From positions 7,317,501 to 7,381,500 of the forward strand of contig JAINUG010000007.1 of assembly GCA_029706075.1 (NCBI GenBank): a stretch of 64,000 nt of DNA. Direction: 5' to 3'. Source of the DNA: Aldrovandia affinis. Taxonomy: Eukaryota > Chordata > Actinopteri > Notacanthiformes > Halosauridae. The notes under the pieces were generated by a model. It worked only from the letters and a program-made list of their open reading frames with translations, was not told the origin of the DNA and searched no databases. Positions 1 to 47,640 of this stretch are shown here, piece by piece (the first letter of the stretch is position 1; every line of letters begins with the position of its first letter). A program made the translations under genes and the position numbers.

Positions 1-145
1 GTGTGCTAAATGTTGAAGCCACCGCGACCAATATACATGTATTGTTTGGTGTGGTCCCTTGAGTTTCAGGGCAAAAGTGTCGTGATCTATCGAGTGTTCA
101 AATGGTCTGGCGTGTCCTTTTCAGGAAAGTCTGTTCCAGCAAAGT

Positions 146-240
146 TCGCCAGATATTATCCGGAGTTGTGCGGTGTATGGAACACAGATAATTATCGCCA
201 GGTATTATCTGGAGTTGTGCGGTGTATGGAACACAGATAT
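146..240. repeat. Tandem duplication, about 49-bp unit, two copies
   Basis: Two head-to-tail copies begin at 146 and 195. Each starts TCGCCAG and contains GGAGTTGTGCGGTGTATGG followed by AACACAGATA. They differ at a few bases. No gene is recognised in 1-320. Confidence 0.8.
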
Positions 241-320
241 TTATTGCCTTTTAATAAAGTGGCTACCCTCGTAGCCATTTTTGCAACGCAGCTGGCTCTG
301 TGTGACTTTGTGATACATCT

Positions 321-3300
321 CTAGGGTGACCAGGTCCCAACCAACCAAATGTGGGACAAAGAGGATGTTTGTGTGGGACACGTTACCAATGCTTCGAGGT
401 AGTCTAAAATTAGATATAATGTCTATCCAACTTAAATAAACATTTCTATTCTGCCCCTTAGCTCGTAACATCTCTATGCTTTGCCCTCTGGTTGATTCAG
501 TAGCACCCAATAGACTATGCAGATAAAAACTTAACAAATTATATAACAAATATATTTGAAGGCAAATAAAACAGAGGAGCTCACAATAAAGTCTGTAGTT
601 TTCAAGAGGTCTGACCAAGTCAACTTCACTGCAGTCCCAAGTTAGTCTCTTGTCTTGAGGCACAAGTCTCTAGCCAAGTCCCAAGCCTAAATGTAGATTA
701 CAAAGTCATGCCCAATGTCCAGTCTCAAGCCTAAATATAGAGCAGCAAGTGAAGTCAGAGTCCAGTATCAATTTAGTATCTTAATGAAATAAAACTAGCC
801 TAAACGTAACTAAAACAGCAGGCATTATTCACTTCAAGTCTTTATAAATGCATTTATTAAGCCAAATCAAACTATGCATTTCTTTTCAAAGTAGGCACAA
901 AATAAATTAATAGATCAAATAAAACCAGAAATACAAATCAAAGCTGGTCAGGAGGGAACAAAAACAAAATTTTTAGATACTGTACATAAATAAAATAAAA
1001 CATCTTTTCTGTTTTGTCCATCACAGCAACAACTGCAGGCAGGCCCACACAGGCTATGCACTCCCAGCACCAAGGAAAGCACCTGGCTGAAATATTTTCA
1101 ATTTTGTCCATCACAAATCTTTTCAGTTTTCTCCATCACAGCAACAGCTGCAGGCGGGCCCCCACACACAGGCTATGCACTCCCAGCACCATGGAAAGCA
1201 CCTGGCAGTGAAACAGAAACACAAGAATAGCAGCACCGTATTAAAATCTAACACCATATTGGCCCACAATATCCTACTCTATATTCTAAACAAAGTTTAT
1301 CTTACCTTAGAAGTTCTTCCTGACTTTGTACTTTTTGTTTGAGCGTGCAGCTTCCAATAAGGCCTTCTCCTTGAGTGCACATGTGTAGAATTCCTTACAA
1401 CTGTATCCAAAGTTGTTCTTGACTTGAATTTCAGACTTGATAAGCTCCACAGAGCACCGGTTCCGCTGGTCAGTCCACGCTGCCGTCATGTGGGAAAACA
1501 CTCTCTCTACCGAAGCATTAGTGATGGGGATGCTGAAGAGAAAGGATGCCACAGCAGTCAGATTTGGTGTCTTTGTGCCTTGAAGCAAGGTGGACCACTT
1601 CTCCACAACAGGAGCTCTTCTCTCCACAATGTCCTGCTGGCGTGGCAAAGTCACACAGTATTCGTCATACAGTTTATCCATGTCCAGTTTCCCCCTTATC
1701 TGTAGGGCATCCACTGCATCACAGAGATGGCAGAATGTGAACTTGCTCTTCAGTGCCAAGCTTGCAACATTCTTCTGGTAGTTGTTGTCTGTGAAGTCAT
1801 ACCACTTCTCAAGGTAGTTGAGAGCAGCCTGGTAGAAGATGGAAAGATCATGTTTGATTGCTGCTGCCTTTGCGTCTGGAAACTGTTGGAGGATAGCACT
1901 GGTCTCCATTCCAAAGAAGGAATCCATCTGTCGTTGTTGGAGCTTTGTCTTGAGAGTGAGCATCATGTCATATAGCTCACAGACGGTCCCGTCCTCTCCC
2001 TCCAACAGCAGCACAACATGATGGAAGATCTTCAGCACATTATTGAGGAAGGACAGGTAGACCTGCAGCTCAAGGGGTTTCCCATCACCATCCTCATCGT
2101 CTTTGAACAGCTGCCACAGTGACTTTGGGCACTGATCCTCTCCCAGTGACAAGAAGTAGCTCTTGATAGCTGTCCAGCTATCATGTAGCCTCTTGACAGC
2201 AGGCCAAAGACTCAACCATCTTGTGGGTACGTGTCTCCGCACAACCTGATACTGTTCTTCCACGAAGGCGAACACTGCTTTCAATGCTTCTGTACGTTTT
2301 GCAGATGATGAAAAGTGACTGAATATTTTGTTCACTACGGACTCAATGTCGATGTTCAACCTGTCTCCAGCATGTTTTGCACTGTTGTGCACTATGTGGG
2401 CCATACAGTTAGCCTTTATGATGCCACTGTTGTCTGCTTTTAGCTTCTGGAAAACGGAATTGTTTTTCCCGTAATTTACACTTGCATTGTCAGCAGTGTA
2501 TGCTGAAATCATGTCAAGTTTCAGGCCATTTTCTTCTAACTTGCTCGTAATCTGGCGGTGTATGGTAGCAGCTGACTCATCACTATCCTCATAAAAGTCA
2601 AGGATCTTGCTTTTCAAACCCAACTCTGGGGTCCAATATCTCAGAGACAGTGGGAAGAGTTTTGTAGTGCCATGATTTGAAGCATCTGAAGCCACTGAAA
2701 AAAATGGCGTGTGGGCTATTTTGTCACTTGGAAGTTGTTGAACCACTGGTGTGTTTAACTCTCTCAAACAACTCTCCACGGAGGCAGGTGCGAGCACATT
2801 TGTTACTATGGACGCTGTTTTTGTACGACCACATGCCATTTTCTTTGCAATCTCCCGAGTCTGGAAAAATGGTCGGTGCTAGCTTGTTACCACAGTCACT
2901 TGACCTGTATGACTGGGAGTGTTGCACTGTATGGTAAACGCTGGTTATTTCAGCTGCTGTTACCTTGTCAGAGTGGCAATCATCTTTGGGCTTCAGTAGG
3001 AATGCCTCCATAGACTGGGACGTCTCTTTTTGTGCATGTCGTTTCTTGTGGGTCTCGCATTCTCTGTGTCTTTTGACGTCGTATTCTCCTCCATGTGAAA
3101 TTCCAACTCTTGCAAAGATCGCAAAAAACTCTCTGAGCATCACCCTGCACTGGCTTCACCCACGGATAACTAGTTTCCCAGTCCTTGTTGTAGCTGCATC
3201 TCCTTTTTTTTTGTCGTAGTTTCCATTTTCCACCATTTTCCAAATCGACTGTCTTGTTCGTAGTTGTTGTTCGGGGGGCGAGGGCGTAACTAGCGTTACT

Positions 3301-3577
3301 AGGCAGATAAGATGCCGACAGGTTAACCTCATTGGCCCCTTGACCCCAGCACCCCACGTGTGCTGCAGTTTGATTGACAGCAAACACAGCCCCGTGATGA
3401 CAGCCCTTGCTGCTTTCTCCACAGCCATTGGATAAGCCTGATTTTAGAAACGCGTCTTTGAAAACTAGAGCCAATCAAAATGAAATAGGAGGGACATCTT
3501 CTCAATTTGCGGGACGCACGAAAAGTCATGAAAATGCTGTGCAGTCCCGCGCAATGCGGGACATCTGGTCACCCTAG
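321..3577 (-). mobile_element. hAT DNA transposon, nearly complete
   Basis: The ends are inverted copies of CTAGGGTGACCAG (left from 321, right ending at 3577). They are flanked by 8-bp direct repeats, ATACATCT at 313-320 and ATACATCA at 3578-3585, which match at 7 of 8 positions. An 8-bp target duplication is the hAT signature. GGGAC/GTCCC words recur just inside both ends, as expected for transposase-binding subterminal repeats. The element carries one transposase gene on the minus strand. The mismatch in the duplication and the frameshifts in the gene indicate an element that is no longer active. Confidence 0.88.
1307..3222 (-). pseudogene. hAT transposase with BED finger, two frameshifts
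   Basis: The main open frame is 1307-2839 and shows hAT hallmarks. A first acidic residue lies in FSVASDASN, a second in YTADNASVN, a CxxH motif in CMAHIVHN, the family's TRWLS motif is present, and the C-terminal dimerisation region has NASVERVFS. Upstream, on the same strand but in two other frames, lie a linker (about 2840-3110) and a BED-type zinc finger with FCDLCK and histidines in KRHRECETH (about 3045-3220). The frame shifts near 2840 and near 3112, so a single protein cannot be read without those breaks. The family is clear; activity is unlikely. Confidence 0.85.
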
Positions 3578-4025
3578 ATACATCACCTCGCGCATGCTCA
3601 CTACAATATATTTAAAGAGCTAAATACCTGATTGTTCAATAATAACGTTACATACTATTAACTGTTAACTGTTAAATGTACCTAACTGCATTTTTTAAAT
3701 ATTCACCGCTCAAAATCACGACCAAAATGTAAATGGTGCAACTTTTAAATTAAAATGGGAGTGCATGTGCGACCTACATGGTTGTAATTTTAGCCATAAA
3801 AGTAGTGTAGACAAACTATCATTTCTGTTTGGATGCAGACAGACCACAGTATTTTTTCGCATCCGTTTCCCCAGAAACAAGGTGACATTTTTTGAACTTG
3901 CATACAAAATAGACGGAGCACCTGTCGATAAAGTAATACCTACAAGTGCGCGTATTCTGGCTCTGCTTCCATTTGACAAGACAGTGACTGTGTCACATTA
4001 AAGTTTAAATGTTGCAGAAGTTGAC
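3578..4025. other. Unassigned flank between hAT element and LINE
   Basis: AT-rich sequence with an open stretch at 3765-4001 (78 codons, + strand) that contains VTFFELAYKIDGAPVD. I do not recognise the family. It could be the 5' part of the LINE that follows or an older relic. No promoter, CpG-rich block or PRMT3 first exon is visible. Confidence 0.4.
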
Positions 4026-5499
4026 TCAATTATTAGAGGTGTAGACAGTATAGTGTCTGTGTGAAAAGGAGTCTCGGATGGCATGTTGCCTGCCTGGTGT
4101 CCAGGTTGAAGACCCTGTGGTCATGGTCCATGTTAGAGCCAATGACATGGATAAGGGTAGGTTTGAGGTTCTGCAGGGCAAATGTATAGAATTGGCAATA
4201 AAGATCAGGAGCAAAACCTCCATGGTGCTCTTTTCTGGAATTCTGCCAGTACCACATACTAGTAAAGAGAAGCAAAATTGTATATGCAGATTTAACATGT
4301 GGCTACAAACTTGTAGGAAAGATGGGTACAGGTTTACGAGGCTTTGGGACTCTTTTTGGGACAGGGGTGATGTAAAAATGTGACAGGATAAGCCTAAACT
4401 AGAGGGGTACTTACTGCTATATTGGGCATGTTAGGGTAGTGGAGGAGTATTTACACTAGGGACTGGGGGGGGGAGGTACTAGTATTAAGGGTAGGGAGGC
4501 ACCGACTGCCTGGAGGGAAGATATCAGAGCAAAGTATCATAACACCAGTGATGATATCATAAATAAATACCTTTTTAGAGCATGTTAATGGAGGTGGTTT
4601 GGTGCAGTCAGGTGAGGGAGAAAAATACTTTGAAGTTCCTGTATTTAAATGAACTGGAGGCTGTTGTGTGTGTGTGTGGGGGGGGTAATGCAGGGTTATG
4701 ACATTGTTGCGATAACAGTGACATGGCTTGGTCCAGTGTATGGGGATGAATATAATGTGCAGGGGTACAAACTGATCAGAAAGGCTAGAATTAATAAAAT
4801 AGGTGGAGGTGTGGCCCTTTTATGTTTAAGAAACTGGAAATGAACAAGGAATGAACTCATTCATTCCTTGAGGACATCTAGATTAGATTACTGAGAGATC
4901 ATGAGAAGGGCCTTAATATAGGAGTATGCTATCGACCACCAGCTTCAGACAGCAAACATTTGACAAGTTACCATAGGAGAGGCTCATTGTCAAAATGAAT
5001 TAAGGTGGCTGATTGTACCCTCTATTTCTTTAATTACCCCCCCAAGGGCCTGCCATCTGCAACTACGGGACCAGCCACTACTCTGGGACCACTACTACTC
5101 CGCTACTATATTGACAGACGCTGTACCATCTCCCTCGAGACGGCACTTGCATAAACATTAACTGAGATTCCGATACACACGAGAGCCTTCCGTGCATGTG
5201 GCAAGCTCGTGTCGGGTCCCCTCCACTAAGGGGAGATTTGATTGTTTTCAATTTCATAAAAAGTATTAAGTTGAGTTCAGTTAGCAGAACAAAAATACAC
5301 ATGTGGAAATGAGTAATTGTTTTCCACAGAGTTGTCAATGCGTGGAACAGCTTGCTTACCAGGTCATGTATGTGGAGGCAGAAACACTTGCTGTATTCAA
5401 GTCCAGGGTTGATGCTGTACTCAATATTATTTAAACTAGGAATTGACAAGCGGCCGAATGGCCTGTTCTCATCATGATGTATTATGTTCTGTTCTTAAG
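4026..5499 (+). mobile_element. CR1-like non-LTR retrotransposon, degenerate, 3' end complete
   Basis: Reading along the plus strand, 4078-4380 encodes an SGNH-esterase-like ORF1 relic (VVMVHVRANDM, GILPVPHTSKEK, CRFNMWLQTCRKDGYRF). Then 4649-4843 encodes the start of the endonuclease (YDIVAITVTWLG and GGGVALL). Most of the endonuclease and reverse transcriptase is missing. The 3' terminus (GAATGGCCTGTTCTCATC then ATTATGTTCTGTTCTTAAG) matches the terminus of the inverted element at 54801. A shorter repeat (5122-5223) lies inside it. It is broken by stops and frameshifts. Its last bases touch the first recognised PRMT3 exon. Confidence 0.75.
5122..5223 (+). repeat. Short dispersed repeat, copy 1
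   Basis: About 100 bp that reappear in the same orientation at 8879-8980. Both contain TGTACCATCTCCCTCGAGAC, ATTCCGATACA and GAGAGCCTTC, and end near CGGGTCC. Class unknown. Confidence 0.8.
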
Positions 5500-30633
<25,134 letters not shown>

Positions 30634-31350
30634 AGCCATTCCCCATTACAGACATACATTTTATACTCCAATCATACCTTTTTTTTAAATGCGGAAGCCA
30701 TAGGAGTATATCATCGAACAATCAATCTGCACAAAGTAAATGGAGTGAATGGTATGGTTAAGATCTGTTATACTAGCAATCCTGATTCAGGAGTGGACTT
30801 TGAACACCTTTGATAGTCCTGTGTCTTGCAGTTCACAGGGGGAATGGTTGTACACTGAATAACAGAGAGCATCAGTAGTGTGTTCTGTATTCTGCCCATG
30901 CCTTATATTCCACCATTTAACATAAGGTTGTTTAATGCTGGACAGGAAATGGGTAGCCTCCGGGCTGTGACATTTTCTTGCGGTGTTATCACGTTTTTGG
31001 AATTAAATGAATCCTGAACAACTGTAGTCATATTTGGTTTCTTAAGGATAGGGAAACTGTCCTTAAATAGCTCTCTTCTATGTGTGGAAGCACAGTATAC
31101 CAAGTTTATTCTTAGAGCATCAGAGTATAATTCTGTTTTCACTTCCCCTAGCAATGAATGCGGATGCAAGATACATTTAAGAGGGCTGTCGATTTAAAAT
31201 ATATATATATATATTTTTGTGCCATTTATCAGTGAAATGTGATTTAAAAAAAGCTTTCTCTGGCATCCTCATATGTCATATGCTTTTTGATGTACAATAT
31301 CACAAATTGTGTACTTAAAACAATACAAATGGCCAGTTCTTGCCATTATG
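30634..31350 (+). other. PRMT3 3' flank, probably 3'-UTR in part
   Basis: No coding similarity. I do not find a canonical AATAAA close to the stop, so the 3' end of the transcript is not placed. A short TA run lies at about 31200-31215. Confidence 0.45.
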
Positions 31351-31354
31351 TATA

Positions 31355-31715
31355 CTTATGTTCTTCTGTTAGCTAGTAGCCAGTAGCTAGCTACCTGAAC
31401 TAATACACTTTTTTTCTGTTGGGCTAGCTAACAGGAAAAGTAATGCTGGCATAAGAACCTTCTTCAAAGGTCAGGAGCAGAAAAGTCTATTTAAATCTTC
31501 AAGTCAGGTACAGACAATGAACTCAAGCATGAAGTTTAGCCCAAGTATATTTATCCCCAACTTCATGTTGTATTTTCCTTTTTAAGCAGCAGCATGAATT
31601 TTGCAATATTTAGGAACGTAGAGCTTTACAGTGTGTCTTTATTCATGATAAACACAAGTTTGAGAAGTACAGTAATGTAGAATGAGCCAATGATAACTAT
31701 ATGCAGTGTGAGTCG
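31355..31715 (+). repeat. Dispersed repeat family C, copy 1
   Basis: Matches the reverse complement of 61850-62285 over the whole stretch, e.g. AATGCTGGCATAAGAACC, CAGGTACAGACAATGAA and TACAGTAATGTAGAATGAGC, with small indels. No coding capacity, no obvious termini. Confidence 0.8.
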
Positions 31716-31783
31716 CAAACCCTTATTGAAGCTGTGATGCCACATAAATAGATTAAATGAAACATATTTACACCCAATATGAA

Positions 31784-33953
31784 CAGGGTTCCTACAAGTT
31801 TCAACAAGTCAAATTTAAGACTTTTTTAGACCTCTTTGAATAGAATTTTAGACCTATTCGCGACACCATATGATAGCTTTTTGTCATCCTCGGGATGATG
31901 AAATTAGGGATTTCACTGCCATACAGACAAAAAAGTCTGAAGGATAATTAATATAAAATAAGTCTCAAAAGTACATTTATTTTTATATTTTTATTAACTG
32001 TAGAAAGTCACTTCAAAGTGAAGAGAACAAAGTGCACAAAAGCTTATAACAGCTTAATGTTACAGTATGTATACAAAGAGACACGACACTTGTTACTATG
32101 TAACAGAGCTGGGGAGGAACTACTTGGGGGCATTTCTGTGAAAACTTTGTGAAAACTGAACCAGTCCCCAACAACAAAAAACGTCACTCAATCTTTCTGA
32201 GCTCTGCTCCCTTTGCCTCTATCTCCTTCTCAATTATCTCAAGCTCGCCAACTTCTTCTTGCTGCCCTTTCACAGGATGTTTGACTTGGAGATGAGCTCA
32301 GCCATCTGCCTGGGACAAGATGAGCAGCTTCTGGCAAAAAGCCCAGAGGTCAGGGTAGGGCTCGCTGAGGACATCACGCAAGAAGACATCCACTCTCTTT
32401 CGCATGGGTTGGAAAGAGTGGAACTCCTCACTTCTCCCCTCAAGGGACAGGAGAGCACCGAACTGCTCCAGTATAACATCACCTATCACAAAACATATAA
32501 AGAAAAAAATTACATAAATCAGTACATCAACAATTAGACATGTATTGGTCATTCTAGATTCACTGAAACTACACTGGTTGACATAAAAAGGTCACTGTAG
32601 CCAATATGGCTGTGATAATTGCAATATTGGCTAACAACAATCATTTCAAATGTACTCAAACACTCATTCCTATGAAGCTGAAAATTAACATGTACTGTAG
32701 CTAGTATGTTCACAGATGAGACAAGTAGGCTAAGTTAACGTTAGCCTACAGTAGGCCCACTGATGTAAAGTTAGCTGTGACACACTACAGCTAATGGCAT
32801 TATAGAAAAATAGCTACCAAATGGAACAGATCAATAATTGATTTGCGTTACTTACTTTGACATTCGCCAGCAAGTACTGCGCTGTTGCATGTCCCATGAA
32901 CTGGGACCCCAGGTACCTAGACTGGACTTTCCCCTCATCCCAGAAACGAACATGTATGTCCAGCTGCTTGGTCTTGGTCGCCTTGTTAAAACTTTCATCA
33001 AACATAACAACGAATGGTCCGTTGTTGACTTCGCGACGAGATCCTTTATGTATTCCGCCAAACCGAACTTTGTGATATAAGCCGTCTTATCACCACCACA
33101 CGCAAATGTTTTCGCGATGTCAGAATCGGGAACATGCGGCAAAAAGCTTGCCAATGCCTTCGTTGCTGTTATAGGACTGGTGTTTAACTACGGTTTCCAG
33201 CGTCCACATCACTTCTGCCACCAGTGTTGGCGTGGATCCCAGCGCAAGGTCGATTCTTCCTTGAGTAGCGGGAGGCCGATTAGAGGTACCGGGAGACTGG
33301 GCCGCGGTAGCGGGAGCTGGGAGGCCGGAGGCGGAGCTGCAGGCACTGCGTCCCCCGAAGGAGGAAGCATGGAGGAGAGTTGTCTGGTTTGTTGCAGACC
33401 TCTTATTTGGGTCTCATGTTTCGAGGACTTCGCATGCGATTCCAGAGACTTTACCCCTAATGTTCCGAGTTTAATATTTTTTTGCATAAAGTGCAACGGG
33501 GCTTCGTGCGGATTCCCATCCACTGCTTTTAACCAGGACCTAAACACGCTTTTCTCTACCCATAGCTCATTAAACCTACACTTGCCCATGGCTTATCAAA
33601 TTACATAGCGATGAAACTCAAAACAAAACACGAGTAGCTAGCTAGCTAGCTCTTGTCTACGTTCAACCAACTCGAACGATACGTAGCTTCGTTCGCCGAT
33701 AATTTCTCCCGGGGGCAGCAAATTTGCATTTTTTTGGTTCCAGCTTGATTAATTTCCGTGTAAATAGATAGGACTGATTTCTTTGCAGGACACTCAAAAC
33801 ATTTTTAACACAATAGAGAGCTAATCTCACTTTTAAGACCTAGCACCTCATTTTTAGACCTAATAACTAAAATGTAAGACCTTTTTAGGCCTTAAAAATT
33901 GGATTGTTGGATTGTAGACTTTAAGGCTTTTTAAGACCAGCGCGGGAACCCTG
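31784..33953 (-). mobile_element. Second hAT element, internally deleted
   Basis: Ends are CAGGGTTCC at 31784 and GGAACCCTG ending at 33953. The direct flanking match is only ATGAA (5 bp), not 8. The subterminal regions are rich in TTTAAGACTTTTT and TTTTAGACC words. It carries a broken transposase on the minus strand. Confidence 0.75.
32270..33589 (-). pseudogene. hAT transposase relic of the second element
   Basis: The N-terminus MGKCRFNELWVEKSVFRSWL opens a BED-like finger region (33209-33589), with LGTLGVKSLESHAKSSKH. Then, in another frame, ASFLPHVPDSDIAKTFACGG and VRFWDEGKVQSRYLGSQF, and finally VILEQFGALLSLEGRSEEF with LRDVLSEPYPDLWAFCQKL. The central catalytic part between 32550 and 32810 is missing. 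Several frameshifts. Confidence 0.75.
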
Positions 33954-34654
33954 ATGAAGCATTTAATGCATGCCATCTGATGATGTGGTAAGCCGTTTTA
34001 CCCTATTTGCCTAATCTGAATTCTGTAGTTAGCACACAGAATTATTATTATTTTTTTAAACGGCATACTGGTCAGTATAAGTGGGATGGCAACAGATTGC
34101 AATGACAAACCGCAAAGCAAGACCACACGGCAGTATCCATTGATAGGTGATTTCAGTAACAACATCCGGTTTCCATCACCATGGACTGCATTCTCCGCCG
34201 AGCTCAGCGGACTTTACCGTCGTACTCTAATTGAAAACAATATCTGGTTTGCTAGACAGCAAACCTCTCCTCGTGTAAATGCTGTATTACTGCAGAGCAG
34301 TGTATGACTCCATTAAATCATGCACTGACATAAAATGATAAGATAGAACCTCATCTTATGGGCTATTTTCTCTGTTTTAATGCTCAGAAATCACTAGAAT
34401 GCTGTAGATTTAGTAAGTTTTGTGTAAAACTATTCTAGAGAATCCCCAGACCCCCCTTGTTCTTTGGATCCCCCCTAATGTTCAACACAGAGTGACCGTT
34501 GTGGTATTGGATCAGTCTGGCTATGACTCATAAAAATGGAAATCATGAATAGCATGCAGTCCGATGCATTTGAAATGATTCACTTTTATATACAATATAT
34601 TTCAGTTCACAAAAATATATAGGCCTACAGTGCATGGATGTACATATATATATA

Positions 34655-35610
34655 CACTACCGGTCAAAAGTTTTAGAACACCCCCATTTTCCAGTTTTTA
34701 CTGAAATTTAAGCAGTTCAAGTCCAGTGAATAACCTGAAATGGTACAAAGGTAAGCAGTAAACAGCCAGAGGTTTAAAAATAATAAATGTTACAAAAAAA
34801 ATTAAAAAGGTTTAGGTTACGAAAAACTTAAAAATAATGTAAATTTTTGGCAGTCAAAGGGCATCAAAGGGAAAGGCATCATCAAAAGGCACTTGGAAAC
34901 TGGAGGAAACCAACAGGAAGAGGTCTGGCAGACCCAAAGCCAGAACAAAACCAGAAGACAAGTTTCTGCGAGTCAACAGCTTGCGTGATAGGCAGCTCAC
35001 AGGACAACAGCTTCAAGCACAGCTTAACACTGGTCGAAGTAAGGAAGTATCAGTTTCAACTGTGAAGAGAAGACTTCGAGCTGCAGGTTTGACAGATCGA
35101 GTGGCAGTAAGAAAGCCATTGCTAAGATGGCAAAATAAGAAAAAGAGGCTTGCCTGGGTCATGAAGCACCGCCATTGGACTACTGAAGACTGGAAGAAGG
35201 TCTTTCAGGACCGATTAATCAAAATTTGAAATCTTGAAATTTTTAAAGGTTTTTCTAGGCCGTCGAGGAAGCGAAAGGATGATTCCTCAGTGTATGACAC
35301 CAACTGTCAAACATGGAGGAGGAAGCGTGATGGTCTGGGGCTCTTTTGCTGGATCCAGAGTCGGCGACTTGCAGAGTGACTGTTAACCCATGTTAACCCA
35401 TTACTTGTTCCCTGAAAAGGCCTTTTTTTAATAACTCTGAAATGTACATTATTTTTCAGTTTTTTGGTAACCTAAACTTTTATATTTATTTGTATAAACC
35501 TCTGGCAGTTCACCGCTTGTACCATTTCAGGTTATTCACTGGACTTGAACTGCTTAAATTTCAGTAACAACTGGAAAATAGGGGTGTTCTAAAACTTTTG
35601 ACCGGTCGTG
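34655..35610 (+). mobile_element. Tc1-like element, internally deleted, both ends present
   Basis: Inverted termini of roughly 200 bp start CACTACCGGTCAAAAGTTTT and end with its inverse (AAAACTTTTGACCGGTCGTG), flanked by TA. Inside, 34860-35228 encodes LTGQQLQAQLNTGRSKEVSV then TVKRRLRAAGLTDRVAVRKP (paired helix-turn-helix region). After a break comes TVKHGGGSVMVWGSFAGSRV at about 35306. The part between is deleted and the frame is broken. Confidence 0.9.
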
Positions 35611-35840
35611 TATATATATGCAACATATACAATTCAATAATTATCTTCTATCAATCAAAGGAAACAGACAATACCTGCAATTAAGTTCAGATTGTAGTAA
35701 TGTATGTAGATGCAAACTGTGAAAGGCTCTAATTCCTGTCCCCATTCCTACCCACATTCTTTAATATTTGGCATAAATAAAATGCATATTGAAATTAAAT
35801 ATTATTCATTATTTAAATTTGTTATCTGTTTAAATCTGTT

Positions 35841-47050
<11,210 letters not shown>

Positions 47051-47579
47051 CGTTTCCTGTTTCGTGCATATTATCATGCCCAAAGAACTTGCGCAGTACC
47101 AGGCGGAAATGATAGCACAATGATCAGGAATAATTCGTTGTATTGTTTTTTTGAGATAAACCAAAATTATTCTAGAAGTTCATTGTAATAAAATAATGAT
47201 GATAATAATAGTAATTATTATTATTATTATGTTTTAAACTCAAACAATCAAGACAACTAAGTTTGTATATAACTGTGGGTTTTAGACCAAGTAATGTTAG
47301 TGGAACTTGATGACTGCAAGCAAACTATTAATGAAAGCCACTTGATGAATATGTATTTGCCTTCTTCGTAAATACATTTCACAAAGTCCATCATTACAAT
47401 TTGATAGTAGGTCTATGTCTAAAATATAAACCTGGGTAGGAAAGACTAAATACCTTACATCTATATTTAGAACAGGCAGCTAGGATCTAAACAGAACAGA
47501 AAACACATTTATCATGCAATTAGAAATGAGGGTGTGAGTAAATGTAGTGTACATTATATACATTAGGGGGGTCACTGGG

Positions 47580-47640
47580 AAATGAAAGGCCGGCGTATCC
47601 GCCGGTACCGGCCGTGTAACCCCCGCCCTACGGTCACTCA
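47580..47640. other. GC-rich inverted repeat
   Basis: GGCCGGCG and CGCCGGTACCGGCC form overlapping inverted words in AT-rich surroundings, upstream of HTATIP2. Confidence 0.5.

Noticed and set aside
33117..33608. Plus-strand 163-codon open frame as a gene
   Set aside because: It is the shadow of the minus-strand hAT transposase N-terminus in the second hAT element.
47051..47164. Extending the HTATIP2 N-terminus to 47164
   Set aside because: The open frame has no ATG beyond 47077; the codon at 47164 is TTG, so there is no reason to start there.
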